Shown: positions 22,339 to 34,312 of the stretch, in pieces | Layout of the letters: each line of letters opens with the position of its first letter | How positions within the stretch are numbered: the stretch's first letter is position 1 | Assembly (NCBI GenBank): GCA_000442125.1 | Contig: KE546967.1 | Coordinates: forward strand, 1,922,001-1,986,000 | Direction: 5' to 3' | Length of the DNA stretch: 64,000 nt | Source: Opeltia flavorubescens | Taxonomy: Eukaryota > Ascomycota > Lecanoromycetes > Teloschistales > Teloschistaceae | Notes under the pieces: generated by a model | What the model was told of the DNA's origin: nothing | The model's input: only the letters and a program-made list of their open reading frames with translations | The model's database searches: none | Program-made: the position numbers and the translations under genes

Positions 22339-22764
22339 GAATTGCAGCTTCCTGGGGAATAAGACTTGGAACTTTTGCGGGGCGGCACTTGGCTAGTGGT
22401 AGGGGAATGGGGTCATACCGATGGTACTGGTGAGACTTAGGCGGAGCGGACATGAATAAGGTGGGATAGGAAGTGGGTTAGTCGTTGAATTGAGGTTTCT
22501 TGATGCTAGATTCTATTCAGTCTGGATACTTGATGTATCGATGTGATTTGCATGATATCGAACCACATGAGATATAGTGTCTTCTACAAAGAAACGAACG
22601 TCGGTGTATCGAAAGAAAAGTCAGTCTTCCAATCTTAACAGTCATATATGGGGTCGGGATGAAAGGTGAGTTGTGTTCTTCGGAGGGCGGTCGCAATATC
22701 TTGAAGTGTGCGGCTCCATCCGGTCATAGGTATTGTGGCTCTATGCCAACTCCCAAAAGTGAAA
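22339..22764. other. Intergenic region between convergent genes
   Basis: This separates the tandem-family gene from the NLR gene. No frame is supported. It contains the 3' ends of both. Confidence 0.5.
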
Positions 22765-25700
22765 CTATGCCACCTCAGTATTCTCCACGGATCTGTATCG
22801 CTCTTCAATCCCACGTAGCCACCCGTCAAAAGCCTCGGTCTGATCGGGCCGGATTTTAGCCTCCGAAGTTGCAAACCGTAAGAACTTGTGGTCTCGACAA
22901 AGGACGAGTAGAGGGGCTTCCTGATGTTCGATCATGCAACTCTGGCATAGATCCGTATCGGGGCATGTTTTACAATTGTAGAACGGATCAACTCCGTTAT
23001 GATCTTCTTGGCAGACATCACAAAGCACTCCGAGCCCGGCAAGGGGCATCCTCGTTTGCAATGCTTGTCTGGCGTCGTCCTCGGACCCAAGCATGAGAAG
23101 GTATCTAGCGAGGAGTCTCAGGCTGCCCCACTTCTGCCGCGCCAATTCCTTTCTTATCGCTGCTGCAAGCTCGGATGTCTTTCGTCGGAGAAGAACAGTA
23201 TCAGGAACAGATGCTTCTATACTCAACTCCGGTGAATGTTGCGATGCTTGACTTAGGTGCGGTCTCAAGAGCCGAAGCCAATCATAGCACGTCATTCCAA
23301 ATAGATCGGTTTTGGAGAGATCGGCCCCTTGGTGAATTAACTCGAGGACAAGCTCGTCAGATGTAGCCCTGGTAATGGCCTCGCGTAGCGGAGTGTCTCC
23401 AAATTTTGTTGCCGCATTGATGTCGCAACCTTTTGCAATCAAGCTTCGAACAAGTCTTAGGCTTCCATTTCCAGCAGCACAGAAGAGTGGTGTTACACCA
23501 TTTTCATCGGGGATCGTGGGATCGGCTCCTCGACGTAGCAATGTTTCGACGTTGATGGCGTTGTTGGTACAAAGAGCTAAAGAGAGTGCCATGGCCCCAT
23601 ATCGAGCTCGAACGTCAGGGGAACCACCTCGGTTTAGAAGTATATCCCGATCGAGTAGAAGGTTCACCGTCCAGTTACACTCATACTGAGTTTCAGGATC
23701 TATCTGCTGCCTTCCATAGATGCCTGGGCTGTAAGTAGCTTCATAATCCAGGATTGGTGTTGCAGTAGAAGAGTTGATAGATTTTATACTTTCGGCTGTC
23801 TGGTTACTCACGTCTTCGTTATAGTTAAGTAAGAGTCTCGCGGTATTCATTGAATGTCGCTCAAGCGCAAGGTACAGCGGCGTACAGCCCGACTCGGTCT
23901 GCGCACTAATATCGGCGCCGTTGGCAAGAAGAGTTGCTACAATATCCACATATCCAAGTCGCGCTGCGTGATGTAGAGGAGTTGCATTGTCTTTTCCCTT
24001 CTTGTTCAGCCACTGGGTTGTCATTGGAAGATAGCCGTGGGTCTCTCCTGATTCCGTGTGCGAGTGTTCTGACATAGATGACATCTTTGGCTGGAGAAGG
24101 ATTTCCACAACTTCAATATGGTTATTCTGGGCTGCCAAATGCAAAGGCGTGTCGTCATTCGATTCGTTGTCAAGAATACCTGCACCGTGGTCGAGCAGCA
24201 GCTTGACGATCGCAGGATGGCCGTTCCCCGCTGCTGCCAATAAAGGCATAGAGAGATGAGCTGACTTTTCAGGAATGAATAGACCCTTTGGCGCTGTGGC
24301 AGTACTATGATCAAGCAGCAGTCTGACTACTTCAAGATGACCTTGCGCTGCTGCGGTTGTAGTCGCTTCCCAGGTTTGAAAACGACTTAAGCCAGTAATA
24401 GTCTCACATTCAAGTAGGATCTTGACCATGCGGTTACGGCCATGGTATGCTGCCGCGTTGAGAGCGTGATGACGCCAACCTCCCTGCACTGTAACATCAG
24501 CGCCCCACGACATTAAGCGATCAAAGATGACTTCGCTGCCTATAGAGCAGGCTGCTTGCAGAGGGGTTCCGCATACTCCTCCGACTGAGTCAATATCTTG
24601 GTCTCCTTTCCCGTACAGATGATCCATCGTTGGCAGCAGCCCGAAAAGGCAAGCATAGTAAATCGGAATAGCATTCTCCTGGTGCGGAAGTAGTCCCAAG
24701 GAAGTGTCATAGTACGGTATGGCAGTATCACCTTGGTGTCTTATCCACGGAAAGTGAGGTTCTTTCTCGTATCTGACTCGCCAATTCCGAAAATTAATAT
24801 TATCCAATTTGAGGAAATCGTTCACAAAGCTGGATACTTTTCCATAAAACTCCCCAGATTCTCGCAGATGATGAAACCACGAGTGGACAGCATATGCCGT
24901 GAACGAACGAGGCCCTCCAGAATTGCTTCCATACCAGGCTTGTGAATCATTTAAAAAGCGGAGACAGAAGGCTGCAAGCAGGGCATGGTGCATTGCAAAT
25001 TGTGAGTGGTGATCTGGGGATACGTTTGCCAACGCCGGCGCAGGTAAGGCGATGGTAAGATATTGCTTGACCGACGCGTGAACAAGGTGTATGGTGCTCA
25101 TTGACGGATTCAACACCTCCACTTCATCCCGAATTTCGACCAGTGAATGGCAAAGTCCTCTTATTTCAATATTGTTGTACTCGTTGTCAATTTGTGCAGG
25201 TATGTTGTCTGTTTGAAACGCTTCTTTAGTTTCGTCAAGCTCGATGCTAAGCGCTTCGGTCATTTCCTGTACTGTGAAAGCTTGATACCCAAAGGTCAAC
25301 CATCGAAGGATATCAACTGCACGGTTGCGATCTGGCTCCGCGGCTGAGAGGATACTGTCTAAATTGCGTCTGTAGGTTTGATCAAGCCCACGAGGCATTC
25401 CTCGGATGATTTGTTGAATGGTCTTTGTATTTTGGGTACTTCGTAAATCGTACTGTTGGAGCTTGATCCACAGAAACATACCACTGGCTTTCTCTGCCAT
25501 CTGAGCCGAAAGCTCTCGACGAGAGGAATCGTTATATTTCGGAAATTTCTTTGCTACCACAAACTGCGAATAGAGGTCAATGTCACTTTTTACATCTTGA
25601 CGAGAGATCTTGCACTCTAGGATAAGGTATTCCTGTCGTTGTGTAGCGAAAGTGTTGATTTCGGACTCTATGTCGGTCTCATTGCGGCTCGTGATCAGAA

Positions 25701-26941
25701 ATTTAGCTCTTGTCGAGGCAAAAGCTTTCTTGACTTGCTTTAAGAAGTTACTCCTGGTATCATCCAAAGTTGGGTACTCATCTAGTCCATCAAGGGCAAA
25801 GACGCAGGATGGACACCGCACCAAAACTTTACGTAGAAGTTGCCAGATCATGCTTCCGGATGCTCTCCGGGTATTGTGCTGGCGGCGTGTAGCGCGGCAC
25901 AGATCAAGGATACCGCTACCTTGCTGAGCTATGTGTGTGATCCATGTGCGAACAATACCGTCAAGCGTGTCTGTTTTCGAAGCATGGCCTGATATAAATG
26001 CATAAGCAATCGGCAGTTTTAGGTTTTGTCTTACATGTCGAATCAGCCATGCAGAGAGTACGGTTTTTCCAACCCCGGCAGAACCGTGAACCCAAAGGAA
26101 TTTAGCACCAGTGTCGATGGTTGATGCAGACTGCCACTCGAGGTATGCTGGATGGGAAAGAATCCATTCGCATGTTCCATCCAGATGCAAAGATATGTGT
26201 TTTTCGAATTCATCATCATATTTAGAGGCATCGAGCCATTCCAAAACGTCAATCTTGTCGATCTCAAGAAGGTTCTCACGGATCTCTTGCAGAGCACAAT
26301 CGACCTCAGTAGAGGAGTCTTCGTTATCATTGGGTAAGAAAGCTGGGAGAAATCAGTAAGAATGATGTGGGTGTCTAAAATACTCTACTGGCATGCCTAC
26401 TGGTGGCCAATGAACTTATTTGATAGCTGACTGGACTAGCAACGTGGTAGAGTGCGTTGACCAGATCTTCTAGAACGCCAATGTCCTTTTTAAGCTTTTC
26501 CCTCTTCCTTAGGGACCAAAGGATTCGGCTCCGTGTAGATGGAGACTCACGAGGCTCTGGCTCACTCTTGAAAACACTGGATTTTGGACCCCAAATTACC
26601 TGTTGAGGTGCTTGTTGTCTGGTAGACAGCGTGATAGAAGAAAGGGTACCTTCTATATTGTGGAAAGTTTTCTTGACGGATGCAAGAATAAACTTGATGA
26701 TGGGGGCTCTTCTGGGATCATCCAGGCGAGGATCGTGAGGGTCCACCAAGCTATCATCTTTTATGCCAACGCTGTCTGCCCAGTCTTGTAATCGTATTCT
26801 ATAGGCTTCGATCTGTGCAAAGGTAGCCTGCGACTCGATTCCATATCTGCTGTAAGCTTTGAATTGACTCCCGATTTGAATACATGCGTTGTAGAGCGAC
26901 ACGATGCCAATAGCCAGTCCAGCAAATTCGACGCCAGACAT
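22765..26941 (-). CDS. NLR-like STAND protein: HeLo-like, NACHT, ankyrin repeats, ZZ zinc finger
   Basis: Exons 26941-26389 and 26342-22765, with a 46-nt intron, give 1376 residues. The start ATG gives MSGVEFAGLAIGIVSLYNAC. Residues 1 to about 200 form a HeLo-like helical domain (IEAYRIRLQDWADSVGI, then DLVNALYHV). HeLo domains in fungal NLRs and HET-s act as membrane-damaging death effectors. The NACHT ATPase has the P-loop GSAGVGKT (about 271-278), Walker B FALDGLDEYP (about 367-376) and ITSRNE sensor region. About ten ankyrin repeats follow (for example TPLHLAAQNNHIEVVEILL and TPLHHAARLGYVDIVATLL). A Cys-rich ZZ-type finger lies near the C-terminus (CDVCQEDHNGVDPFYNCKTC, then CQSCMIEHQ). 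The ankyrins are diverged rather than near-identical. The likely role is non-self recognition or programmed death. It is transcribed away from a HET-domain gene. Confidence 0.92.
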
Positions 26942-27613
26942 GAAGACTTGGAGGATGTTCCACCATGTGATCAAACTTTGCTGGCGACTTGTAGTACTCT
27001 AGATTGGAAGTAACTTGACCATAATCGACAGGGCCTTTCCTTGTGTCTTCCGATTATAGGCGAGGCAGATGGGGGAAGGAAACAAGGAGTTGTAAACCTC
27101 ATCCGATATTGACATTACCGCAAGGCTGGCCAGGCAACAGAATCTGTGCCTCTAGGTCACTGCCCCACTGCACGACAGTCCTGGAAGATGGGCTCAATTG
27201 GCAAGGCTACAGACGAGGTAAGCGTGGACCAATCGAACGGTGGTCCCAACATGACGAGGCTTTGCCTGCATATTCATACGTAATCACGTCCTGCGGGTTT
27301 TTACCACCATCTCAGAAGCAAGCCGACTGCCTAAGGATACAGTATCTCGAAAAGGGTTGAATACGGAAACCATGCCGCGACGCAAATTGCATAGCATCGA
27401 TGCGATAAGTGCAGTAATGAACAAAAGACATGAGTAACTGTAATATGGAAGCCCATATAATGACAAGAGCGCAGCTTTACAGGCAAGTTCAACGCGATTG
27501 GGTTCAAGTCACCCACTTGTTCGTCTGCCGTGAGAAAGTTCTTGCGTGCAGTAGTGAGTAGCTTTCAACACCCTTGTAAAGCTGGCATCAAGTGCTATCG
27601 ATTGTCAAGACAC
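26942..27613. promoter_or_regulatory. NLR-side part of the divergent NLR/HET intergenic region
   Basis: No supported gene. The open frame 27043-27360 (+) lacks domains. The start of the NLR lies at its left end and the inverted-repeat element at its right end. Confidence 0.4.
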
Positions 27614-28110
27614 CATTTGGCGCTTGAAAAACCCTAGAGACTGCTTAGCATCAAGAACAACAACACCAACACACTCATTCTGGGTCAGAATTCTATACAA
27701 ACGGTAAAAACTTAAACTAAAGGCCTAATAGGAGTCTATAACTCGGTATATTTATATTTTTATTTTAAAAATTTTTCTTCGCTCTTAGATCGTTCTTAAT
27801 TAAAGGTTTATTTTTTTAAATTTCGGAAAAGTCTTAAACGCGCCTACCGTAGAGTAGCGGAGCTACTAGTATAGCCCCCCGTAATAGAGCCCCGCCGTAC
27901 CCCGCTTGAAAATTAAAGAATTAAAATATGAATTTATATTTTTATTAATATCTACTACTAGTAAATACTATAAAGGTCTTATTTCCCTTATTTCTCACAA
28001 TTCTAGTGAGTGGTTGTAGAGTTATTATAGGAGTTGGTGACCGATATGAGTATGTTGGTGTTGTTGTTCTCGATGCCAAGCAGTCTCTAGGGTTTTGCAA
28101 GCGCCAAATG
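27614..28110. mobile_element. MITE-like element with ~70-bp terminal inverted repeats, 497 bp
   Basis: The left end (27614-27688) starts CATTTGGCGCTTG and includes CCCTAGAGACTGCTTAGCAT; the right end (28036-28110) is its reverse complement with about nine changes in ten matching bases by eye. The middle is very AT-rich (27740-27840, 27910-28000) but has a GC-rich island near 27840-27905 with small palindromes. No coding capacity. I see no clean target-site duplication; a 9-bp pair (TCAAGACAC and TCAGCGTAC) is too poor to claim. It looks like a non-autonomous DNA transposon, perhaps of Mutator or hAT type. It lies only 50 bp before the HET gene start. Confidence 0.78.
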
Positions 28111-28159
28111 TCAGCGTACGAGCTCTAGCAATGCGAACGACGTTCGTATCAAATTCTCA

Positions 28160-30383
28160 ATGGTACTCCACACTATCGTAACATCAGAAAGCCCATGTCC
28201 GAAATGCAAACAAATCGATCCATATTCCACCTATACCAGCGAAGATACAGATTCATTCAAACATCTGAAATGGCTAGACCAGTATCCTCAATTCTCAGCC
28301 CTAAAGACCTCGGCCGAGCGTGGCTGCGCATTATGTGGTTTATTGCGAGATGCTCTTCTACACAAGTACAGTGATATAGAGATCAAGAAGGCGGAGGATG
28401 ACTTCGATGAATCGGTCCAGCAAGAATGGCCTACAACAAAATGGAACGGGAACGTGGAGATCTACGGTGGACGTTTCGGTGCAGAAAAGATTGCCTCTCG
28501 GTCTCGTGCAGCTAATGAGAAGCAAGATGAAGAGTTTTCAATCTCGATCACCAATCTTTCCTTCAATATCTGGCCCTACCCTCCGCGCAGACAACATGAA
28601 GAGACGGGTCGCTGGGACAGCAACAGAATCTGGTTCAATGTTTACGGGGATTCAAGTAAGTGCTGTATAGATACTCCGGCCCGTGTTGTAAGACTCATAC
28701 TAATTTGATGAAAGACTCTGGTCCGAAAACCCCCTCAAGGCGAGTATTGCCCTGTGACGATGCTCTATCGGCATCCAATGTGAAGGCTATCATGAATTGG
28801 CTCAAAGTGTGCTCAAAAGACCACGCCAAATGCCATCGCAAGAAACTAGCAGTTCTTCCGACCCGGGTCATTGACGTTGGACTAGCCAATGGCTCCATAG
28901 ATCCTAGGCTTATCGTCACGAACGGAGAAACAAACCCGTACATCGCTCTGAGCCATTGCTGGGGCAGGCCTCCAAAGTCTGCAGTACCTAAAAATGCTCG
29001 CACTGTGTCGACGAACTTCGAAAGCATGTTGGCTGGGATTCCTATCGATTCTGTTCCCCGTAATTTCCAAGATGCAATCGAAATTGTCCGCGCACTCGGT
29101 CTTCGCTATCTCTGGATTGATGCTTTGTGCATCATTCAAGACTCTGCGAGCGACTGGGAGGCGGAAGCTGCACGGATGCAAGAGGTCTACGGCTCCGCTT
29201 ATTTGACACTGGCAGGTACCTCAGCAATATCAAGTATCGACGGCTTCATCGCGCGATCTGTATGGCCATTTCCAGTCCTACGCATGAATCGTCATGTCGA
29301 GGACTCTGCTTCTAGTCAGGACAGCGTCTACTTCCGTTATCAGCCAGAGTTTGCGACGTATTCACGAGCTGAAGCCATCGATAATTCGGTATGGAATACT
29401 CGAGGCTGGACTTTTCAAGAGCGCCTGCTGTCCAACCGCATTCTACATTTCACTTCAGGTCGACTGTACTGGGAATGCCGTACTACCGAAGGCTCGGAAG
29501 AGAACGAGCCAGCACGTGAACTCAATTACCAGACTGAATGGATGGCTACCGAAGTTGAGAATATCCGGGAATTGCCCGTCTATCCAGATATATCTGGTGT
29601 TGACAATCGGTATCAGCGATGGTATAGGCTCGTCTCCTTGTGAGTAACCATTTACTTCCCAAAGTAGTCAAGTAGCGTTGACTTACGCTCTACAGGTACT
29701 CCAAACGTGATCTGAGCTTCAGGAAAGATGCTCTTCCAGCACTCTCCGGTCTTGCACACGCTTTTCATCATGTATACGCCAACAAAGACACATATGTCGC
29801 TGGACTCTGGCTGCGCGATTTTATGCGTGGGCTGCTGTGGATGACCAAAGACAGCAGCAAAGCGACGCGAACACTCGAATACGGTTCTCCCTCTTGGTCA
29901 TGGGCGTCAATGATTGGTGAACTTGATTGGCCTAGCCGAACGATAGACAGACATTGTCACTACAATTACGCTGCCGAATTACTCGATGCGCAGACCACGA
30001 CGGATTCTACAGACCCAATGGGGTCCACCAAGGGAGGAACGATCAAGTTGCGGAGTAAATACCAGCAGCTTTCCAAGGTCGTCAAACCATCAGAGAAAAG
30101 TTTTCACGCACGGTTTCCCTTTGATCTGATATCCGACGGCAAAGTGGTTGCAAACGGCAGCTTCGATAGTGATTCCGAGACCCAGACGGACAATGTCTGG
30201 ATGCTGCAAATCGAGGAACAAGGACTCGGAGACTCATTCTTTCCGTACCACCCCATTGGCCTTTTGTTGAAGAAAGTCGATGGAAGTGCCTCTCAATTCA
30301 GTCGTATAGGCTTTTTCACCCTCAATGAAGATCGGATTAAGCATTTTGATAATATTGAACCCAAAGAGATAGTCCTGGTATGA
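28160..30383 (+). CDS. HET-domain (heterokaryon incompatibility) protein
   Basis: Exons 28160-28655, 28715-29639 and 29696-30383 join in frame to 702 residues. Intron 1 has an ACTAAT branch and intron 2 a GTGAGT donor. An N-terminal CPKC and CALCGLLRDALL motif is typical of one HET subfamily. The HET domain itself spans about residues 240-390: YIALSHCWG (about 241-249), NFQDAIEIVRALGLRYLWID, then ALCIIQDSASDWEAEAARM and VYGSAYLTLAGTSA. A C-terminal part with NTRGWTFQERLLSNRILHF and SPSWSWAS follows, the usual HET-protein tail. HET domains trigger cell death when non-self cells fuse, and several act with NLR partners. It is head to head with the NLR at 22765-26941, with 1.2 kb between starts. 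A function as its partner is inference from position. Confidence 0.92.
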
Positions 30384-31307
30384 TCAGATGTCCATATTGG
30401 AAAGTCATAGAGTCAACCTGCTCGGCAATTGTGATCGTGGTAGTAACAGCATGCACAAACTGGCCACGTCAATGAATATTGTTTCCACGATGTAAAAAAT
30501 ACGAAGCGACTGACGGTGACGGCACAGCGGGCTGTATCATTTCTTTTCATGGGTCGGAGGGTTGATCACAAAAGTCCTGTCTCATAAGGGGCGGGGCATT
30601 GCTGCAGTCTTATCACTAACAAACGCACTGTAGATTTGGCCGATATACATCGAGTGACTCTTGAAGTGCAGTATAGCGCCTGCTCATTTAGAGTCGGTAT
30701 ATCGATATCTATACATTTCTATAATGCTAGGATTTACAATTCTTGTCTTTACCAGCTCAGTACTCCAGCGACGATCCCGCCCCCCCATCCGACTCGACCT
30801 TTGTCATCAACCCTCGGTCTACCTCTGCCTTTATACAGAAGTTAGAAGTCAAGAATCGATACGTCAGCTAAGCAGCTTTAGCTAGATGATAATAGGAGCT
30901 TTCCGTAATGTCATACCATGCGTAATCCATAGATGGCTACGTCCTTGCCCATGCATCCATATGCTGCAAAACTCATCATCGTATCAAAATCATGAATTAG
31001 GATCTGTTGACATCTCAATCTGTAGCAATTTAAAGAGCCACGTGGTACGTGGGATTATTTTCGATGTTGAACATGTGAAAATCGTAGGAAATAGACGCAT
31101 GACTTACATCCGCTGGCTCCACCAATCATCGTCCAGCTAAAGTCAACCTCGGCACGTCTACTCCGCCACTACTCGGTCATTATTGACTACCCCGGATATT
31201 CTCATTTCCATACATATTCGCTGTCTTTCTCTTTCGACACCTTACCTTTTCACGCTGCCCTCCCCCTCTGACCTCTCTACCAATTTCCATCCTGACAGCA
31301 GCATAAC
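30384..31307. other. Intergenic, no supported gene
   Basis: Between the HET gene 3' end and the fumarate reductase start. Frames at 30636-30845 and 30886-31140 lack support. The last 150 bp are pyrimidine-rich (31210-31290), as expected of a fungal core promoter. Confidence 0.45.
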
Positions 31308-33642
31308 ATGGAGGCCCGAGTCATTGTTGTCGGCGGCGGCTGTGAGACGAGCCCCCTCAGCTTTCCCTTGGCCCGAGACTGACAGGATGACAGTGTCCGG
31401 CTTGAGTGCTGCTCATACCATATACCTGGCTGGTGGAAACGTCTTACTTCTGGACAAGAACAGTATGTGAAGCCTCCTAAACCACCTACACCACCTGCAC
31501 ACTTTGCTCGACAAGACAAGGTCTTGGTGGAACGATGTGACAGCCTGGAATTTTCTTCGAGTCGATGGACATCTGACGTTCTTCAGACTTCTTCGGCGGC
31601 AATTCGACAAAAGCAACATCCGTATGTATTTCAAAATTCACGATACAGAAGCCATACTGACTTGAATCCTTCCAGGGTATCAACGGTGCTTTGACGAGAA
31701 CACAAGTCGACGAGAAGATTGGAGACAGCGTCAAGCAATTCTACGAAGACACCCTCAAGTCTGCCAGAGATAAGGCCCGTCCAGATCTTATCAAAGTCCT
31801 TACCTACAAATCTTCCGCCGCGGTCGAGTGGCTACAAGATGTCTTCAACCTCGATCTTACACTGGTCTCACGATTGGGGTACGTTTGAGTGTTCAACTTG
31901 ATGACTAGTCACAACGGCTAATCATTTACAGCGGTCACTCTCAACCACGAACACACAGAGGGCATGACGCCAAATTCCCAGGCATGGCCATTACATATGC
32001 CCTGATGCAGAGATTGGAGGAATTGGTCGCAAGCGATCCGGAACGAGTTCAAATCATCAAGAAAGCCAAGGTGACCTCGGTCAATAAGGAGGGCAACAAG
32101 GTAACTGGAGTTACCTACGATTACGGTGGAGAGAAGTGCACGGTGAACGGCGTGGTTGTACTGGCTACTGGAGGCTACGCTGCCGACTTTTCAGAAACAT
32201 CTCTCCTCAAAAAGCACAGGCCTGATACCTTCGACCTTGCTAGCACCAACGGTACTCATGCCACCGGTGACGGTCTGAAGATGTTGATGGAGATTGGCGG
32301 TCGAGGCATAGATCTGGACAAGGTGCAGGTGCATCCTACAGGCCTGGTGGATCCCAAAGATCCTGGTTCGAAGTGGAAGTTCCTGGCTGCTGAAGGTACT
32401 CATCAAGATCCCATGTCACTTCTGCTTGATCCATCACTGATTTCCTGTAGCTCTCCGCGGTGAAGGTGGTCTCTTGCTCAATGGCGAAGGTCAACGTTTC
32501 TCCGATGAGCTTGGTCACCGTGACTATGTCTCCGGCGAGATGTGGAAGCAAAAGGAAGCCAAGAAATGGCCCATCCGATTGGTTCTCAACTCCAAAGCCT
32601 CGAACGTCCTCGATTTCCACACTCGACATTACTCTGGTCGCGGCTTGATGAAGAAAATGTCCGGTAAGGCACTGGCGAAAGAAATCGGTTGCTCGGAAGA
32701 CACTCTGCAAGGCACATTTACCGACTACAATGCCATTGCCGACGGCAAGAAGAAAGATCCATTCGGCAAGAAGTTCTTCCACAACCTTCCTTTCGACATC
32801 AACGACACCTTCCACGTAGCGCTCATGGAGCCAGTCCTCCACTTCACAATGGGCGGTATCGAGATCAACGACAAGGCGCAAGTTCTAAATCCCGAAGGCG
32901 ATACTTTCGAAGGCCTCTACGCTTGTGGAGAACTCGCTGGCGGTGTCCATGGCGCGAATCGACTCGGTGGCTCCTCATTACTCGGCTGCGTGGTCTACGG
33001 CCGCGTAGCAGGTGAGAGTGCAAGTCAATATCTCTTCCAGAAAGTCATCACAGGCGGTATCTCCTCTGCTTCTCAGCGCCTTGGCCAAATCTCACTGCAC
33101 ATCGACCCTAACACCCCCGGCAAAATCTCCGTCGAATGGGCAAATGGTGATTCTGCGTCCTCGTCCTCTTCATCAGCATCTTCATCCGCCAACGCCCCCT
33201 CAGTAGGCGGCCAGAAGCAAGCAGACCAATCCCAACAGTCCGTCGCCCCCGTAATGAAAGGCGCGAACGCCGACAGCAATGATCCAGGAAAAGTCGGTAA
33301 GCCTACCGACCCGGTAGAGTTCAAGGTTCCGGAAAAGGAATATTCGATGGAGGAAGTGCAGAAGCATAACAAGAAGGATGATCTGTGGATCGTGGTCAAG
33401 GGCGTGGTGCTCGACGTGACAAACTGGTTGGATGAGCATCCGGGAGGACCACAGGCGCTCTTTAGCCATATGGGGAGGGATGCTACTGAAGGTACGTTTC
33501 GGGTATTCCCCTGCGATCGAAGTATGTTGACGTTGAGATTATAGAATTCGAAATGCTGCACGATGACGAGGTTATCCCCAAGTATGCGGCGAATATCGTC
33601 ATCGGGCGGGTTCAAGGCCAGACACCTAGTCTTGAGATATGA
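31308..33642 (+). CDS. Soluble-type fumarate reductase flavoprotein fused to a cytochrome b5 domain (Osm1-like)
   Basis: Seven exons, 31308-31341, 31394-31462, 31587-31621, 31676-31878, 31932-32395, 32451-33491 and 33545-33642, join in frame to 647 residues. The start carries the FAD-binding motif VIVVGGGLSGLSAAH, then GGNSTKATSGINGA. Further marks are LATGGYAADF, KVQVHPTGL, the active-site region RGEGGLLLNGEGQRF and FTMGGIEI, and GGVHGANRLGGSSLLG. A Ser/Ala-rich linker (about 500-545) leads to a cytochrome b5 domain with YSMEEVQKHNKKDDLW and the heme ligand region WLDEHPGG. Yeast Osm1 and Frd1 reduce fumarate to recycle FAD/FADH2 or NADH; fusion with cytochrome b5 is common in filamentous fungi. 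No obvious mitochondrial leader is seen, so location is open. Confidence 0.92.
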
Positions 33643-34312
33643 AATCGTTGTAGGATCATGAGGTGATGCATGATGGTATGTTGATGTGTGGGATGGGGGG
33701 TTAGCATAGCTTTGGTTGATGGACGCTTGAGGGTGGCGTTTGAGCTCGTGTTTCTTGTGAATACCTAAGCATTTTTTGAAATCGAAACTTGATCCTATCG
33801 ATCTATTTTGTGGTCTGATACATCTCTGGACTTCCGTATGCCATCAAGCTTGTTGGCGATGACAGAGTTCGCGCATTACTCCCACTTGTCAGCCCAATAA
33901 AGCCAGGAATAAACCGTGGGAATGTCCAATGCAAGTTCCAAGATGAGAACATCGATATCACGCTTGACTATCGCTTCCGAGAACTGGGTGTACATAATGG
34001 CCAAGTGTACGGTATGCACGTATTCTTCTAGTATTAAAACTTTCGTTCGTATACCAATGTATATGTATCTAGCGCTTCGTCGCGACATGGGGGTATAATA
34101 TCTATATCTATCTCAAAAGCAAAGCGCTGCAAATAAAGCGCCGATCCTATATAGCGAAAACAGATCTCCCATCCCAGATACCTCAGCGCCGCGCTAGATG
34201 CTCAATCAAAGCCATATAGATAGTCGATCCTCCTCTTTTTTCTTCCATTCCTTTGTAGATGTGCAAGCCATATCCAGCCATATCATCAGCCATGATGCTC
34301 CTCCACCCTTGC
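33643..34312. other. Intergenic region between convergent genes
   Basis: No supported gene. Short frames 33876-34088 (-) and 33916-34098 (+) overlap each other and show no domain. Confidence 0.45.

Noticed and set aside
26942-28159. A further gene between the NLR and HET genes
   Set aside because: Half the space is the inverted-repeat element, and the remaining frames show no domain.
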